Source: CAWJMN01 sp963844055
GTDB lineage: Bacteria; Planctomycetota; Planctomycetia; Pirellulales; Pirellulaceae
Length of the DNA stretch: 64,000 bases
NCBI GenBank assembly: GCA_963844055.1
Contig: CAWJMN010000001.1
Coordinates: 2,108,001-2,172,000 of the forward strand
Reading direction: 5' to 3'
Positions 44,571 to 52,524 of this stretch are shown here, piece after piece; position 1 is the first letter of the stretch, and each line of letters opens with the position of its first letter. The position numbers were made by a program, and so were the translations under genes. The notes below the pieces were generated by a model. The model saw only the letters and a list, made by a program, of their open reading frames with translations, was not told the DNA's origin and did not search any database.

Positions 44571-45350
44571 ATGGAATGGTTTGACACTCACGCCCACTTG
44601 GCCGCACATCAGTATGCGGCCTGTCGTGCAGAAGTGATTGCCCGCGCGAATGCTGCCGGGGTGACACGACTTCTTTGTGTGGGAACGACTGCCGAGAATT
44701 CTGCGGAATGCTTGGAAGTTGCCAAGCGGTTTCCTGGCGTTACGGCCTCTGCTGGCATTCACCCTTGTCACACGCATGAAGCGGCAGTGGGAGATTGGGA
44801 TGCTGTCGTAAAATTGTCCGAGCGAGACGAAGTGGTGGCATTGGGGGAGACCGGTTTGGACCTCTACTGGAAAGAGGCGCCGCTTGCGGTCCAGCAGGAC
44901 TATTTTGATCGTCACTTGCGACATATGCAGCAAACGAAGTTGCCAGTCATCGTTCATGTGCGAGAAACGATGAGTGAGACTCTCGCCATGATTCAGGAAG
45001 CCCGATCGCGTGGTCCAGTGTATGGGGTGATCCACTCGTTTTCTGGCAACTGGGATGAGGCACAGCAGTTCTTAGAGTTGGGGATGCACCTGGGATTTTC
45101 CGGGATGGTGACGTACAAGAAGAACCTAGAACTGCAAGCTGTGGCGAAGCAGGTTCCGGCCGACCGATTGCTTCTGGAAACGGATGCCCCGTACCTTTCA
45201 CCAGAGCCCAAGCGGAGCGTAAGGCCCAATGAATCGGCCCTGATGATCCACACGGCCCAGTGCGTGGCGGGACTTCGGGGGATAACGATGGGCGAATTGT
45301 CCAGGATCACGATGTACAACTCACAGAAACTTTTTTCGAGGCCGGTTTAG
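44571..45350 (+). CDS. tatD: TatD-family metal-dependent hydrolase
   Basis: A 259-residue amidohydrolase-fold protein. All metal and active-site blocks are visible: WFDTHAHL (residues 3-10), SAGIHPCHTH (near 64), ALGETGLDLYWKEAP with the conserved glutamate and aspartate (near 94), VIVHVRET (near 128), VIHSFSGN (near 152) and LLETDAPYLSPEP near 203, followed by the RPNESALM block. Members are Mg2+/Zn2+-dependent DNases or deacylases of the YcfH/TatD type. It is cytoplasmic. ATG 44571 is preferred over the in-frame TTG at 44538 as it sits directly before the first metal motif. Confidence 0.92.
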   Translation: MEWFDTHAHLAAHQYAACRAEVIARANAAGVTRLLCVGTTAENSAECLEVAKRFPGVTASAGIHPCHTHEAAVGDWDAVVKLSERDEVVALGETGLDLYWKEAPLAVQQDYFDRHLRHMQQTKLPVIVHVRETMSETLAMIQEARSRGPVYGVIHSFSGNWDEAQQFLELGMHLGFSGMVTYKKNLELQAVAKQVPADRLLLETDAPYLSPEPKRSVRPNESALMIHTAQCVAGLRGITMGELSRITMYNSQKLFSRPV

Positions 45351-45584
45351 GGCCAGCAAGGTTTTGACAACTGGTTTACAATCCTGGAGTTAGGAAACGT
45401 GGGCAGTTCGTAAGTGATGGTGGCGAATAGCGGGATCCTTGGGCCCCGCTCTGGCAAAACTGGACGGCTGTGCACGGCTTGCTAAAGTAGTTGTAGCGGA
45501 AAAGTGAATAAGTGCTTAAGAGTGTATAAATAGAAATCCTTTGGCAAGGAGTTCTGTTGCCCGGATCAAGATAGGGAAAGTGTT

Positions 45585-46646
45585 ATGAGCGAAATTGAAC
45601 ATGTCGTCATTATCGGTAGCGGTCCGGCAGGCTTTGCAGCAGCGATTTATGCAGCGCGGGCGAATTTGAAGCCGCTGCTATTTGAAGGGGCAATCACCGG
45701 CGAAAATCAGGCCAACGGTACGCTTCCCTTGGGGCAGCTGAACCTGACGACCGAAGTGGAAAACTATCCAGGCTTTCCTTCGGGGCGGCTGGATCAGTTT
45801 TTGCGTAGCGCCATTCCCGCAGATCGGGTTGATGCTGAGCTTCCGATGATTGAGGAACATCCTCACGCGGTGACCGGGCCTGAGCTGATGAACCTGATGC
45901 GTCAGCAGGCTTTGAACTTTGGGACACGGATCATTACCGACGACATCGTCGATTTGGACCTTTCGGCATCGCCGTTTCGGTTGACCTCTTTGGAGGGAAC
46001 GAAGATCCAAGCCCACACGCTGATTGTGGCGACCGGGGCCAAGGCGAATTACTTGGGACTGCCGTCGGAAGATAAGTTTAAGAATCGTGGAGTAAGTGCC
46101 TGTGCCGTATGCGATGGTGCATTGCCACGCTTTCGTAACAAGCCGCTGATCGTTGTCGGGGGTGGTGACTCGGCAATTGAAGAGGCAACGTATCTGTCGA
46201 AGTATGCCTCCGTTGTGCACATGATTTTGCGTCGGGATGTGTTCCGCGCTTCGAAGATCATGCAAGAGCGAGCCCTTACCAATCCGAAGATTCAAGTGCA
46301 TCGCTTCCGTGAGGTGAGCGAAGTGCTTGGAAACGACAAGGATGGTATGACGGGCGTGGTGCTAAAGAACTTGCAGGATGGTACGGCCGAACAATTGACG
46401 GCTGGTGGATTGTTCCTTGCGATTGGCCATACGCCGAACACGGCCTTTTTGAAGGGGCAGTTGAAGCTGAACGAGAAGGGTTACATCGAGTATCCCGTTG
46501 CTCGTCGGACCTATACCAGTGTGCCCGGCGTGTTTGCTGCGGGTGACGTGGCAGATGACTATTATCGTCAGGCGATTACGTCGGCCGGTTCAGGCTGCAT
46601 GGCGGCCCTGGATGCGGAGCGGCATTTGGCAGCGAATGGGCTGTAG
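45585..46646 (+). CDS. trxB: Thioredoxin reductase with an N-terminal-domain insertion
   Basis: A 353-residue low-molecular-weight type thioredoxin reductase, versus about 320 usual. FAD motif HVVIIGSGPAGFAAAIYAARAN at residues 5-26, redox pair C173/C176 in VSACAVCDGALP, NADPH motif VGGGDSAIEEATYL (near 192), and the C-terminal GVFAAGDVADDYYRQAITSAG FAD block. A roughly 30-residue insertion follows YPGFPSG, at about residues 66-98 (RLDQFLRSAIPADRVDAELP), before the usual GPELMNLMRQQA. It transfers electrons from NADPH to thioredoxin in the cytoplasm. Preceded by 230 bp of promoter space and followed by a terminator. Confidence 0.93.
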   Translation: MSEIEHVVIIGSGPAGFAAAIYAARANLKPLLFEGAITGENQANGTLPLGQLNLTTEVENYPGFPSGRLDQFLRSAIPADRVDAELPMIEEHPHAVTGPELMNLMRQQALNFGTRIITDDIVDLDLSASPFRLTSLEGTKIQAHTLIVATGAKANYLGLPSEDKFKNRGVSACAVCDGALPRFRNKPLIVVGGGDSAIEEATYLSKYASVVHMILRRDVFRASKIMQERALTNPKIQVHRFREVSEVLGNDKDGMTGVVLKNLQDGTAEQLTAGGLFLAIGHTPNTAFLKGQLKLNEKGYIEYPVARRTYTSVPGVFAAGDVADDYYRQAITSAGSGCMAALDAERHLAANGL

Positions 46647-46705
46647 TGCAGCGGGCGGAATGTGTCTGCTTTAGGTTGTTTTGAATAACTTAGTGAGTTG
46701 ATGTG

Positions 46706-46743
46706 AGGGGCAGGCGGTTTTACCGCTTCGCCCCTTGTTTTTT
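46706..46743 (+). terminator. Rho-independent terminator after trxB
   Basis: Outer arms AGGGGC and GCCCCT with inner arms GCGG and CCGC and a TTTTA loop, with small asymmetric bulges, followed by TTGTTTTTT. It begins 60 bp after the trxB stop and fits factor-independent termination on the plus strand. The convergent DedA gene ends 99 bp beyond. Confidence 0.75.
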
Positions 46744-46841
46744 GAGTAGGGGCAAGTGGGGCCAAGAAAAAGGTAGCGGGGTAGGCGGGGGAGTCGCCGG
46801 ATCGCGATGTAGGAGATGCAAAGCGGAGGGCGCTGTCAGGA

Positions 46842-47495
46842 TTAATCCTGACCTACGGAAGGCTTTTTGAGGCGATGCATGACGAACTCAAAGGCGATGG
46901 GGAGGAGCGAGACGGCGATGATCCCGATCACGACGAGCTCGAAGTTCTTTTTGACGATTTCAATGTTGCCGAAGAAAAAGCCAGCGCCAAGTATGCCCCA
47001 GACCCAGACGAGTCCGCCAACGATGTTGAAGGCGAAGAAGCGGGCGTAGTTCATCGAGCCGATGCCTGCGACAAAGGGGGCGAAAGTTCGGATGATCGGA
47101 ACGAATCGAGCGATGATGATCGTCTTGCCGCCATGGCGAGCAAAGAATTCTTGTGTCTTATGCAAGTGATCCACGTTGAGCCAGCGAATGTATTTCCCAC
47201 TGAGGACCTTGGGGCCGACCACCTTTCCTAAATGGTAGTTGGCGGTGTCTCCTAAGATGGCGGCGACACTAAGCAGCGTGCCCAGCGTTATAAAGTCGAG
47301 TCCGCTTTCGGGGCGAGCGGCAAAAGCTCCAATGGCAAACAGAAGCGAGTCACCCGGCAGGAATGGCGTGACAACGAGGCCTGTCTCACAAAAGATAATC
47401 GTGAACAGGATGGCGTATGTCCAAGTGCCGTATTCGTGCGTCAGCTTTTCAAGGTGCTCATCAATCTTGAGAATGAACGACAGGAGTTGCGACAT
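46842..47495 (-). CDS. DedA-family membrane protein
   Basis: A 217-residue inner-membrane protein of the DedA/SNARE-associated family. Characteristic blocks are FLPGDSLLFAIGAFA (near 45), GDTANYHLGKVVGPKVL, and FVPIIRTFAPFVAGIGSMNYARFF (near 132-155) with the conserved arginine of the re-entrant element. About five or six hydrophobic segments, C-terminus basic. DedA proteins act as lipid (undecaprenyl-phosphate or phosphatidylethanolamine) scramblases and help maintain the proton gradient; which lipid is moved here is unknown. ATG 47495 fits the family N-terminus. Confidence 0.9.
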   Translation of the reverse strand: MSQLLSFILKIDEHLEKLTHEYGTWTYAILFTIIFCETGLVVTPFLPGDSLLFAIGAFAARPESGLDFITLGTLLSVAAILGDTANYHLGKVVGPKVLSGKYIRWLNVDHLHKTQEFFARHGGKTIIIARFVPIIRTFAPFVAGIGSMNYARFFAFNIVGGLVWVWGILGAGFFFGNIEIVKKNFELVVIGIIAVSLLPIAFEFVMHRLKKPSVGQD

Positions 47496-48078
47496 GGCAG
47501 CAGATGGGCAGAAGTGTTGGAAATCGAGGCGGAATGTCGCGGGAGAGTCGCGTTTTGCGAGGAATATCGGCCGACCGTAATCTTACGTTATGGGTTACGA
47601 AGGGCGAAGAGCGTGTGGAGGAGCGTGGGATAAAGGAGTGGCGGAATAATCGGAAAAAGAGGGATAAATGGGCAGGGGATGAGCCACACTACTCACGGAT
47701 AACACGGAAAGGGAGGGGAGGACCACGAAAAGCACGAAAGTGGTGAGCGTGGTGGGGTGGGCGGTTCGCGGCTCTGGAAGTGATGGCAGGAGCCGTGGGT
47801 TTGTCAGGCCTGTCGTCGATTACCTGCTGGGATCGTTCATATTAAAACGTCATGCCGTAGCCGAGGCATTGGGGAACACTGGCCAGCCCCGAAATGGGTT
47901 TTTCCAGGATTGCCAGGAGCTCTTTCGGGGAACTTGCCAGTGCCACCCAAACAGATCGAAGGGATGGCTGTCGCTTGCGCCAGACGGCTCTTAAGGAGAT
48001 GGCTGCGTCGGTCAGAATAGGAAGCGGATTGGACGCGGCAAGCTGCCGCGTCTACTGGAAGAGGGCTCGCTGGTGGTG
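47496..48078. other. Intergenic region with a palindrome and low-complexity purine-rich sequence
   Basis: About 580 bp lacking a supported gene between the DedA and MFS genes. It includes a G/A-rich stretch at 47600-47760, with ACACGGAAAG and CACGAAAAGCACGAAAG elements of the kind that recur in intergenic DNA of this phylum (from general familiarity, not checked). It ends with a perfect palindrome at 48032-48052. Open frames here lack any domain and were not called. Confidence 0.45.
48032..48052. repeat. Perfect 9-bp-stem palindrome downstream of the MFS gene
   Basis: Arms GACGCGGCA and TGCCGCGTC with an AGC loop pair perfectly. It lies 27 bp past the stop of the minus-strand MFS gene, so it may end or stabilise that mRNA, though no T run follows. 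Palindromes of this look can also be dispersed REP-like repeats. Only one copy was seen in the window. Confidence 0.6.
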
Positions 48079-49752
48079 TTAGTCTGGCAGGGGTTGGCCT
48101 TTGGTCTCGGGGGCGAGCCAGATGACGGCGAGGCCGATGGCGTAGACCATGCTGATGCAGGTGCAGGCGAGGGGATAGCCGTGCGGGATCACGACGGGGC
48201 CCAAGACGTAGTCTTTTGGGAACATGCTTGTCAGTTGGCCGCCGATGAGGGCTCCGACGGCTGCAATGATACGGCCAAAGTTAAAGCCAAAGCCTTGGCC
48301 GGTAGCGCGCACGCTGGTACGGAATAGCTCAGGAAGGTACAGGGGCAGCCAGCCATAGAAGGATGCGGTGCAGGCTCCTGCCAGGAAGGCAAAGAAGAGG
48401 AGCCTTGGGCCGTACTCTGTATTAGTGACGTAGAGAGCAAAAATACTGGCAAACGAGCAGACGCACAGGAGGCAGTAGGTGGAGCGACGGCCTAAGGCAT
48501 CGCCAGAGAGGGCAGCCAGGATGGTGCCCACGACGGCTCCAACGGAGAGCCAGATTAGCGTATGTTCTTTGGCCTTGGGGCGGTTTGTGCGAAGAGCTTT
48601 GGCCCCGTCAGCGTCGCCAGCCGATTCCAGCTTGGCCGCTTCTTTCTCGACGGAGGATTCGACCATCTTGTCAGCCCATGTGGGAGCCCACTGGGTAGAT
48701 CCCCAGGTTCCTACCAGGGGAACCGAAGACAGGGCCGCGGCCAGCAGCATTCGGCGAAGCGTTGGGAGCCAGTTGCCGGCAGCGGGGTTACCGGTGGCTT
48801 GTGCTTGCCGTTGATAGTAGCGGATAACAGGAAAGGTATAGCCCCAAGTAACAATGGCTAGGCCGATGAAGGTGCCAAGCAGCCGTAGATAAACTGTGTG
48901 CGGGATTGCGCCGGTGCTGGGAGCAGCCCAGAGGTAGACGATGAGAGCTGGGCCAATCAGGCCGAGCAAAACGCCGAGGAGATCTTGGCTGGCCCAGTTG
49001 GAAGTTGTTCCCTTCTTTTGTTCCGCCTCCCACTTTTCGGATTCTGGAACAAAGATGCGGATCAAAAATGTAAGCAGGGCGGGGACGGTGCCCAGGATCA
49101 TCATGATGCGCCAGCCACGGTTGGCGACGAGCAGATCGGCCGTTGCTTGAGGGAGGCCGATATCGACGAGTAGCGTATGCAGGCCGTCGAGAATCTGAAG
49201 TAGGCCCAGGCCGATGAAGCCGACCAACAGATAACCGACATTAGCGGCAGCGCCGATGAGGCCTGCCATGAAGGTACGAGATTTGTTGGGCCAGATTTCC
49301 ATGACGAGGGCCACACCTAGTGACCACTCTCCCCCCATGCCTAAGGCGGCAATAAAGCGGAGGACACCGACCTGCCAAGCGGAGGTGGTGAAGCCGCAAA
49401 GGCCGGTGAAAAGAGCATAAGTAAGAATGCTGAGGGACATAGCGCGGACGCGGCCGATGCGGTCACCAAGCCAGCCAAAAACGACGCCACCGGTGGCGGC
49501 CCCGATCAAAAAGGCGGCCATGATAATGCCGAACCAAAGACCGACTGCCCCTTCTTGTTCAACAGGAGGGAGGTCCGCCAGGTACTTGCTGAGGAGGTCT
49601 TTGATGGCTTGTCGCCCGACCAGCGAAAAGACGCCCATTTCGGCACCGTCGAACATCCAGCCGAGTAATGCGGCTGTTAGCGCCATGTAGGCACCAAAGT
49701 GCGAGGATTCTTTTTCCGCGAGGGCTGGCTGGGGAGCGTTTGGTGAGGCCAT
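48079..49752 (-). CDS. MFS transporter (sugar/metabolite-H+ symporter type)
   Basis: A 557-residue membrane protein with about twelve hydrophobic segments and a large middle loop. The MFS motif between helices 2 and 3 is FGWLGDRIGRVRAMSLSILTYALF, and the first helix block AALLGWMFDGAEMGVFSLVGRQ is typical of the SP/MHS-like subfamilies. GGEWSLGVALVMEIWP is the conserved helix-4 to 5 motif. Extra segments between helices 6 and 7 and a coiled, charged stretch around residues 375-425 are longer than average. The start is taken at 49752; the long upstream extension has no similarity and would read into the adjacent promoter of asnS. Substrate not predictable. Confidence 0.85.
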   Translation of the reverse strand: MASPNAPQPALAEKESSHFGAYMALTAALLGWMFDGAEMGVFSLVGRQAIKDLLSKYLADLPPVEQEGAVGLWFGIIMAAFLIGAATGGVVFGWLGDRIGRVRAMSLSILTYALFTGLCGFTTSAWQVGVLRFIAALGMGGEWSLGVALVMEIWPNKSRTFMAGLIGAAANVGYLLVGFIGLGLLQILDGLHTLLVDIGLPQATADLLVANRGWRIMMILGTVPALLTFLIRIFVPESEKWEAEQKKGTTSNWASQDLLGVLLGLIGPALIVYLWAAPSTGAIPHTVYLRLLGTFIGLAIVTWGYTFPVIRYYQRQAQATGNPAAGNWLPTLRRMLLAAALSSVPLVGTWGSTQWAPTWADKMVESSVEKEAAKLESAGDADGAKALRTNRPKAKEHTLIWLSVGAVVGTILAALSGDALGRRSTYCLLCVCSFASIFALYVTNTEYGPRLLFFAFLAGACTASFYGWLPLYLPELFRTSVRATGQGFGFNFGRIIAAVGALIGGQLTSMFPKDYVLGPVVIPHGYPLACTCISMVYAIGLAVIWLAPETKGQPLPD

Positions 49753-49993
49753 GAATGATTGGGGCTGCTGCTGGAGGGCGCTGGCAGGGTCAGGATGGGA
49801 AACGTCAAGGAAGGAACGGCATTTTAGGGAAGGGGCAGAGGGGAAACAACCAGATTCCGGAAATACTGTTGGCTGAAAGGTATTTTGGGGGAGGGAAAGC
49901 TTGGACTTTTCCCAGGCCGCGAAAGGTGCGAAACTAACGGCTTGGCGGTGAATGATTCGAGATGCATGAGTAGCACCAGGGAGGGATCGACCT

Positions 49994-51385
49994 GTGGATA
50001 AAATCGCAGTGGTGAAGGCGCGGCAGAGTGAAGCGATTGGGAAGTTGGCCGTTGTGCAGGGATGGGTTCGCACGCGACGAGACAGCAAAGGGGGCTTCAG
50101 CTTTTTAGAGATCAACGATGGAAGCTGTCAGGCCAATTTGCAGGTCGTGGCTGAGGGGACGCTCGCCAACTATGAGAGCGAAGTGAAAAAGCTGGGTGCG
50201 GGCTGCAGCGTCACAATCGAGGGGGAGATCAAACCTTCGGGTGGGAAGGGGCAAGCGACGGAGCTGCTTGCTAAGTCGATTGAAGTTCATGGCTGGGCCG
50301 ACCCGGAAAGCTATCCGCTGCAAAAGAAACAGCACACGCTGGAAAAGCTGCGCGAGTGGGCGCACCTGAGGCCGCGAACGAATACCTTCGGAGCGATCAC
50401 GCGACTGAGAAACTGCGTCAGCTACAGCGTGCATCAATTCTTTCAGGAAGAAGGGTTCCTTTACATCCATACGCCGATCATCACGGCCAGCGACTGCGAA
50501 GGGGCTGGGGCGATGTTTCGGGTGACGACGCTCGACCTGGAAAAGTTGCCGAAGAAGGAAGGGAAAGTGGATGCCAGCCAGGACTTCTTTGAGAAGCCGG
50601 CGTACCTAACCGTGAGCGGTCAGCTGGAAGGGGAGATCTTTGCATGTGCGCTGGGAAAGATCTACACGTTTGGGCCGACGTTCCGGGCAGAGAATTCGAA
50701 CACCTCGCGGCATTTGGCGGAGTTTTGGATGGTTGAGCCGGAGGTGGCATTCAATCGGTTGACCGACAATATGGATTTGGCCGAACGGTTTTTGAAGCGG
50801 CTGTTTAAGGATGCGCTGAACCGATGTGCGGATGAAATGGCGTTCTTCAATGAGCACTATGACAAGACGACGATTGCAACGCTGGAAAAGATTGTGACCA
50901 GCGAGTTCCGCCGGCTGACCTATACGGAGGCGGTGGAGATTTTGATTGCCTCGGGTGAGAAGTTTGAGTATCCAGTGGCGTGGGGGATTGATCTGCAATC
51001 GGAACACGAACGGTATTTGACCGAGAAGAAGTTCGATGGACCGGTGATCTTGTACGACTATCCTCGGACGCTGAAGCCGTTCTATATGAAGTGTAATGAT
51101 GATGGCAAAACGGTGCGGGCGATGGATGTGCTCGTTCCCAAGGTGGGGGAAATTATTGGCGGTAGTGAGCGCGAGGACGATCTAGAGACACTCACCAAGC
51201 GGATGGGGGAACAGCATCTTCGGCCCGAAGATTACTGGTGGTATTTGGATTTGCGGAAGTATGGAACTGTGCCACATGCCGGGTTTGGGCTGGGGCTAGA
51301 ACGGGCTGTGCAGTTCATATCGGGAATGGCGAACATCCGTGATGTGATTCCGTTTCCGCGGACGCCAGGAAGTGCAGAGTTTTAG
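49994..51385 (+). CDS. asnS: Asparaginyl-tRNA synthetase
   Basis: A 463-residue class II aminoacyl-tRNA synthetase of normal length. An N-terminal OB-fold anticodon-binding domain (VQGWVRTRRDSKGGFSFLEI, residues 21-40) precedes the catalytic domain. Motif 2 is TFGPTFRAENSNTSRHLAEF then WMVEPEVAF (near 222-250), and motif 3 is GFGLGLERAVQFISGMANIR then DVIPFPRTPG (near 427-458). The presence of SGQLEGEIFAC and the AsnRS-type R-E-E-D-DL (GGSEREDDLETL) element favours AsnRS over AspRS. It starts with a GTG at 49994. Charges tRNA-Asn in the cytoplasm. Confidence 0.94.
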   Translation: MDKIAVVKARQSEAIGKLAVVQGWVRTRRDSKGGFSFLEINDGSCQANLQVVAEGTLANYESEVKKLGAGCSVTIEGEIKPSGGKGQATELLAKSIEVHGWADPESYPLQKKQHTLEKLREWAHLRPRTNTFGAITRLRNCVSYSVHQFFQEEGFLYIHTPIITASDCEGAGAMFRVTTLDLEKLPKKEGKVDASQDFFEKPAYLTVSGQLEGEIFACALGKIYTFGPTFRAENSNTSRHLAEFWMVEPEVAFNRLTDNMDLAERFLKRLFKDALNRCADEMAFFNEHYDKTTIATLEKIVTSEFRRLTYTEAVEILIASGEKFEYPVAWGIDLQSEHERYLTEKKFDGPVILYDYPRTLKPFYMKCNDDGKTVRAMDVLVPKVGEIIGGSEREDDLETLTKRMGEQHLRPEDYWWYLDLRKYGTVPHAGFGLGLERAVQFISGMANIRDVIPFPRTPGSAEF

Positions 51386-51426
51386 TACTTGGGGGCAAGG
51401 CGGGTATGCAACCACAGGAGAACGTT

Positions 51427-51882
51427 ATGCGGAGCCTTTTGCGAATGGGGTTGATGCTGGCGATTGTCGTCGCTGGCGAGATGCTTGGGACGTCCTCTTT
51501 CGTACAGGGGGCCGAGAGTATTGAAGGGAAGTGGAGGGCTATCGCCATTGAGCAGGGGGGCCAGCCATTTCCCGGAGACCTGGGAAAAGATAAAGCACCG
51601 CAGATGGAGTTTTCGGGAGGCAAGGTAAGGCAGTCCTTGTTGGGGAAGGTGCTATTTGAAGCGGACTATTTGGTAGACGATAAGAAGACTCCCAAGTCTT
51701 ATGAAATGCGCATGAAAGATCGCAAAGGACGCGACAAGGTCATCAAAGGGATTTATGAAATCAATGAGAAGGGAGAGCTACGCATTTGTTTTCGCGATGG
51801 GAAAGACGAAGTGGCCCCGACCTCCTTTGATACCAAAGCAAATGCTGGAGCACAGTTGACGGTTTATGAACGGGTAAAATAG
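51427..51882 (+). CDS. Secreted TIGR03067-family protein
   Basis: A 151-residue exported protein. A signal peptide (MRSLLRMGLMLAIVVAGEML, cleavage near FVQGAES) precedes a compact beta domain with IEGKWRAIAIEQGGQPFP, VRQSLLGKVLFEADYLVDD and IKGIYEINEKGELRICFRDG. The WxA/E...G..IKGIY...G..L.ICF layout is that of TIGR03067, a family common in planctomycetes and of unknown function. GGAG lies six bases before ATG 51427, which decides the start over 51406. It lies 41 bp after asnS, and a rhodanese-like gene follows after 51 bp. Confidence 0.85.
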   Translation: MRSLLRMGLMLAIVVAGEMLGTSSFVQGAESIEGKWRAIAIEQGGQPFPGDLGKDKAPQMEFSGGKVRQSLLGKVLFEADYLVDDKKTPKSYEMRMKDRKGRDKVIKGIYEINEKGELRICFRDGKDEVAPTSFDTKANAGAQLTVYERVK

Positions 51883-51933
51883 TGGTTGCATCGTGGTGAA
51901 TGATTCTTAGGCGAGAATTCGAGGAGAGTGAAT

Positions 51934-52341
51934 ATGTTGTCGAAACTCTGGATGTTGCTTGCAGTCGTAGCGGTCATGTTGGTGGGTAGCACTGTACGCG
52001 CTGAAGATGCGCTCACTCATACCAAGGACAGCATTGCCACCGTGAAAGCGAACTTGGCTGATGGCAAGGCCGTGATTGTGGATGTTCGGGAGCCCAAGGA
52101 GACGGATGAAGGGCACTTGAAGGGGGCCATTTTGCTGCCTAAAAGCAAGCTAACCGTTGCCGCAGAGGCGGCTGAACTGGTGAAAAAGCTCGATAAGACC
52201 AAGATCGTTTACACGCATTGCCGAGCGGGAAAGCGGGCGCTGGAGTGCGGCGAAATCTTGAAGAAGCAGGGCTTTGACGTTCGGCCGTTAAAGACGGGGT
52301 ACGAGCAACTGCTGGAGCAGGGGCTTGAGAAGGCGAAGTAG
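51934..52341 (+). CDS. Periplasmic rhodanese-like protein
   Basis: A 135-residue protein with a signal peptide (LWMLLAVVAVMLVGSTVRA, cut near RA-EDA), followed by one rhodanese domain. Domain blocks: AVIVDVREPKETDEGHLKGA then ILLPKSKL, and the active-site loop YTHCRAGKRALECGEILKKQGF, in which the catalytic cysteine sits in HCRAGKR. It may move sulfane sulfur or act as a redox protein in the periplasm. GAGGAG is seven bases upstream of ATG 51934. The following PSCyt/DUF1549 gene begins 183 bp later. Function not further resolved. Confidence 0.85.
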   Translation: MLSKLWMLLAVVAVMLVGSTVRAEDALTHTKDSIATVKANLADGKAVIVDVREPKETDEGHLKGAILLPKSKLTVAAEAAELVKKLDKTKIVYTHCRAGKRALECGEILKKQGFDVRPLKTGYEQLLEQGLEKAK

Positions 52342-52524
52342 GTTTTGGGGATTGGTTACGCCGTGTAACCCCCAAGAAGGATTGCTTGTGGAAGGTGCCC
52401 CGCCTCTCGGTTAAAATAAAACGAAGCAAGGATTGGTCGCTACCGGATTTTTACGGGGCGACCGATGGTCCTTGTCCTGCCTCCTACTTTCCCACCTCTC
52501 TAATTCTCTTCCAGCAGGGACATT

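Noticed and set aside
47496..48030. Several small plus-strand frames between the DedA and MFS genes
   Set aside because: Composition is low-complexity, frames are overlapping and no similarity is seen.
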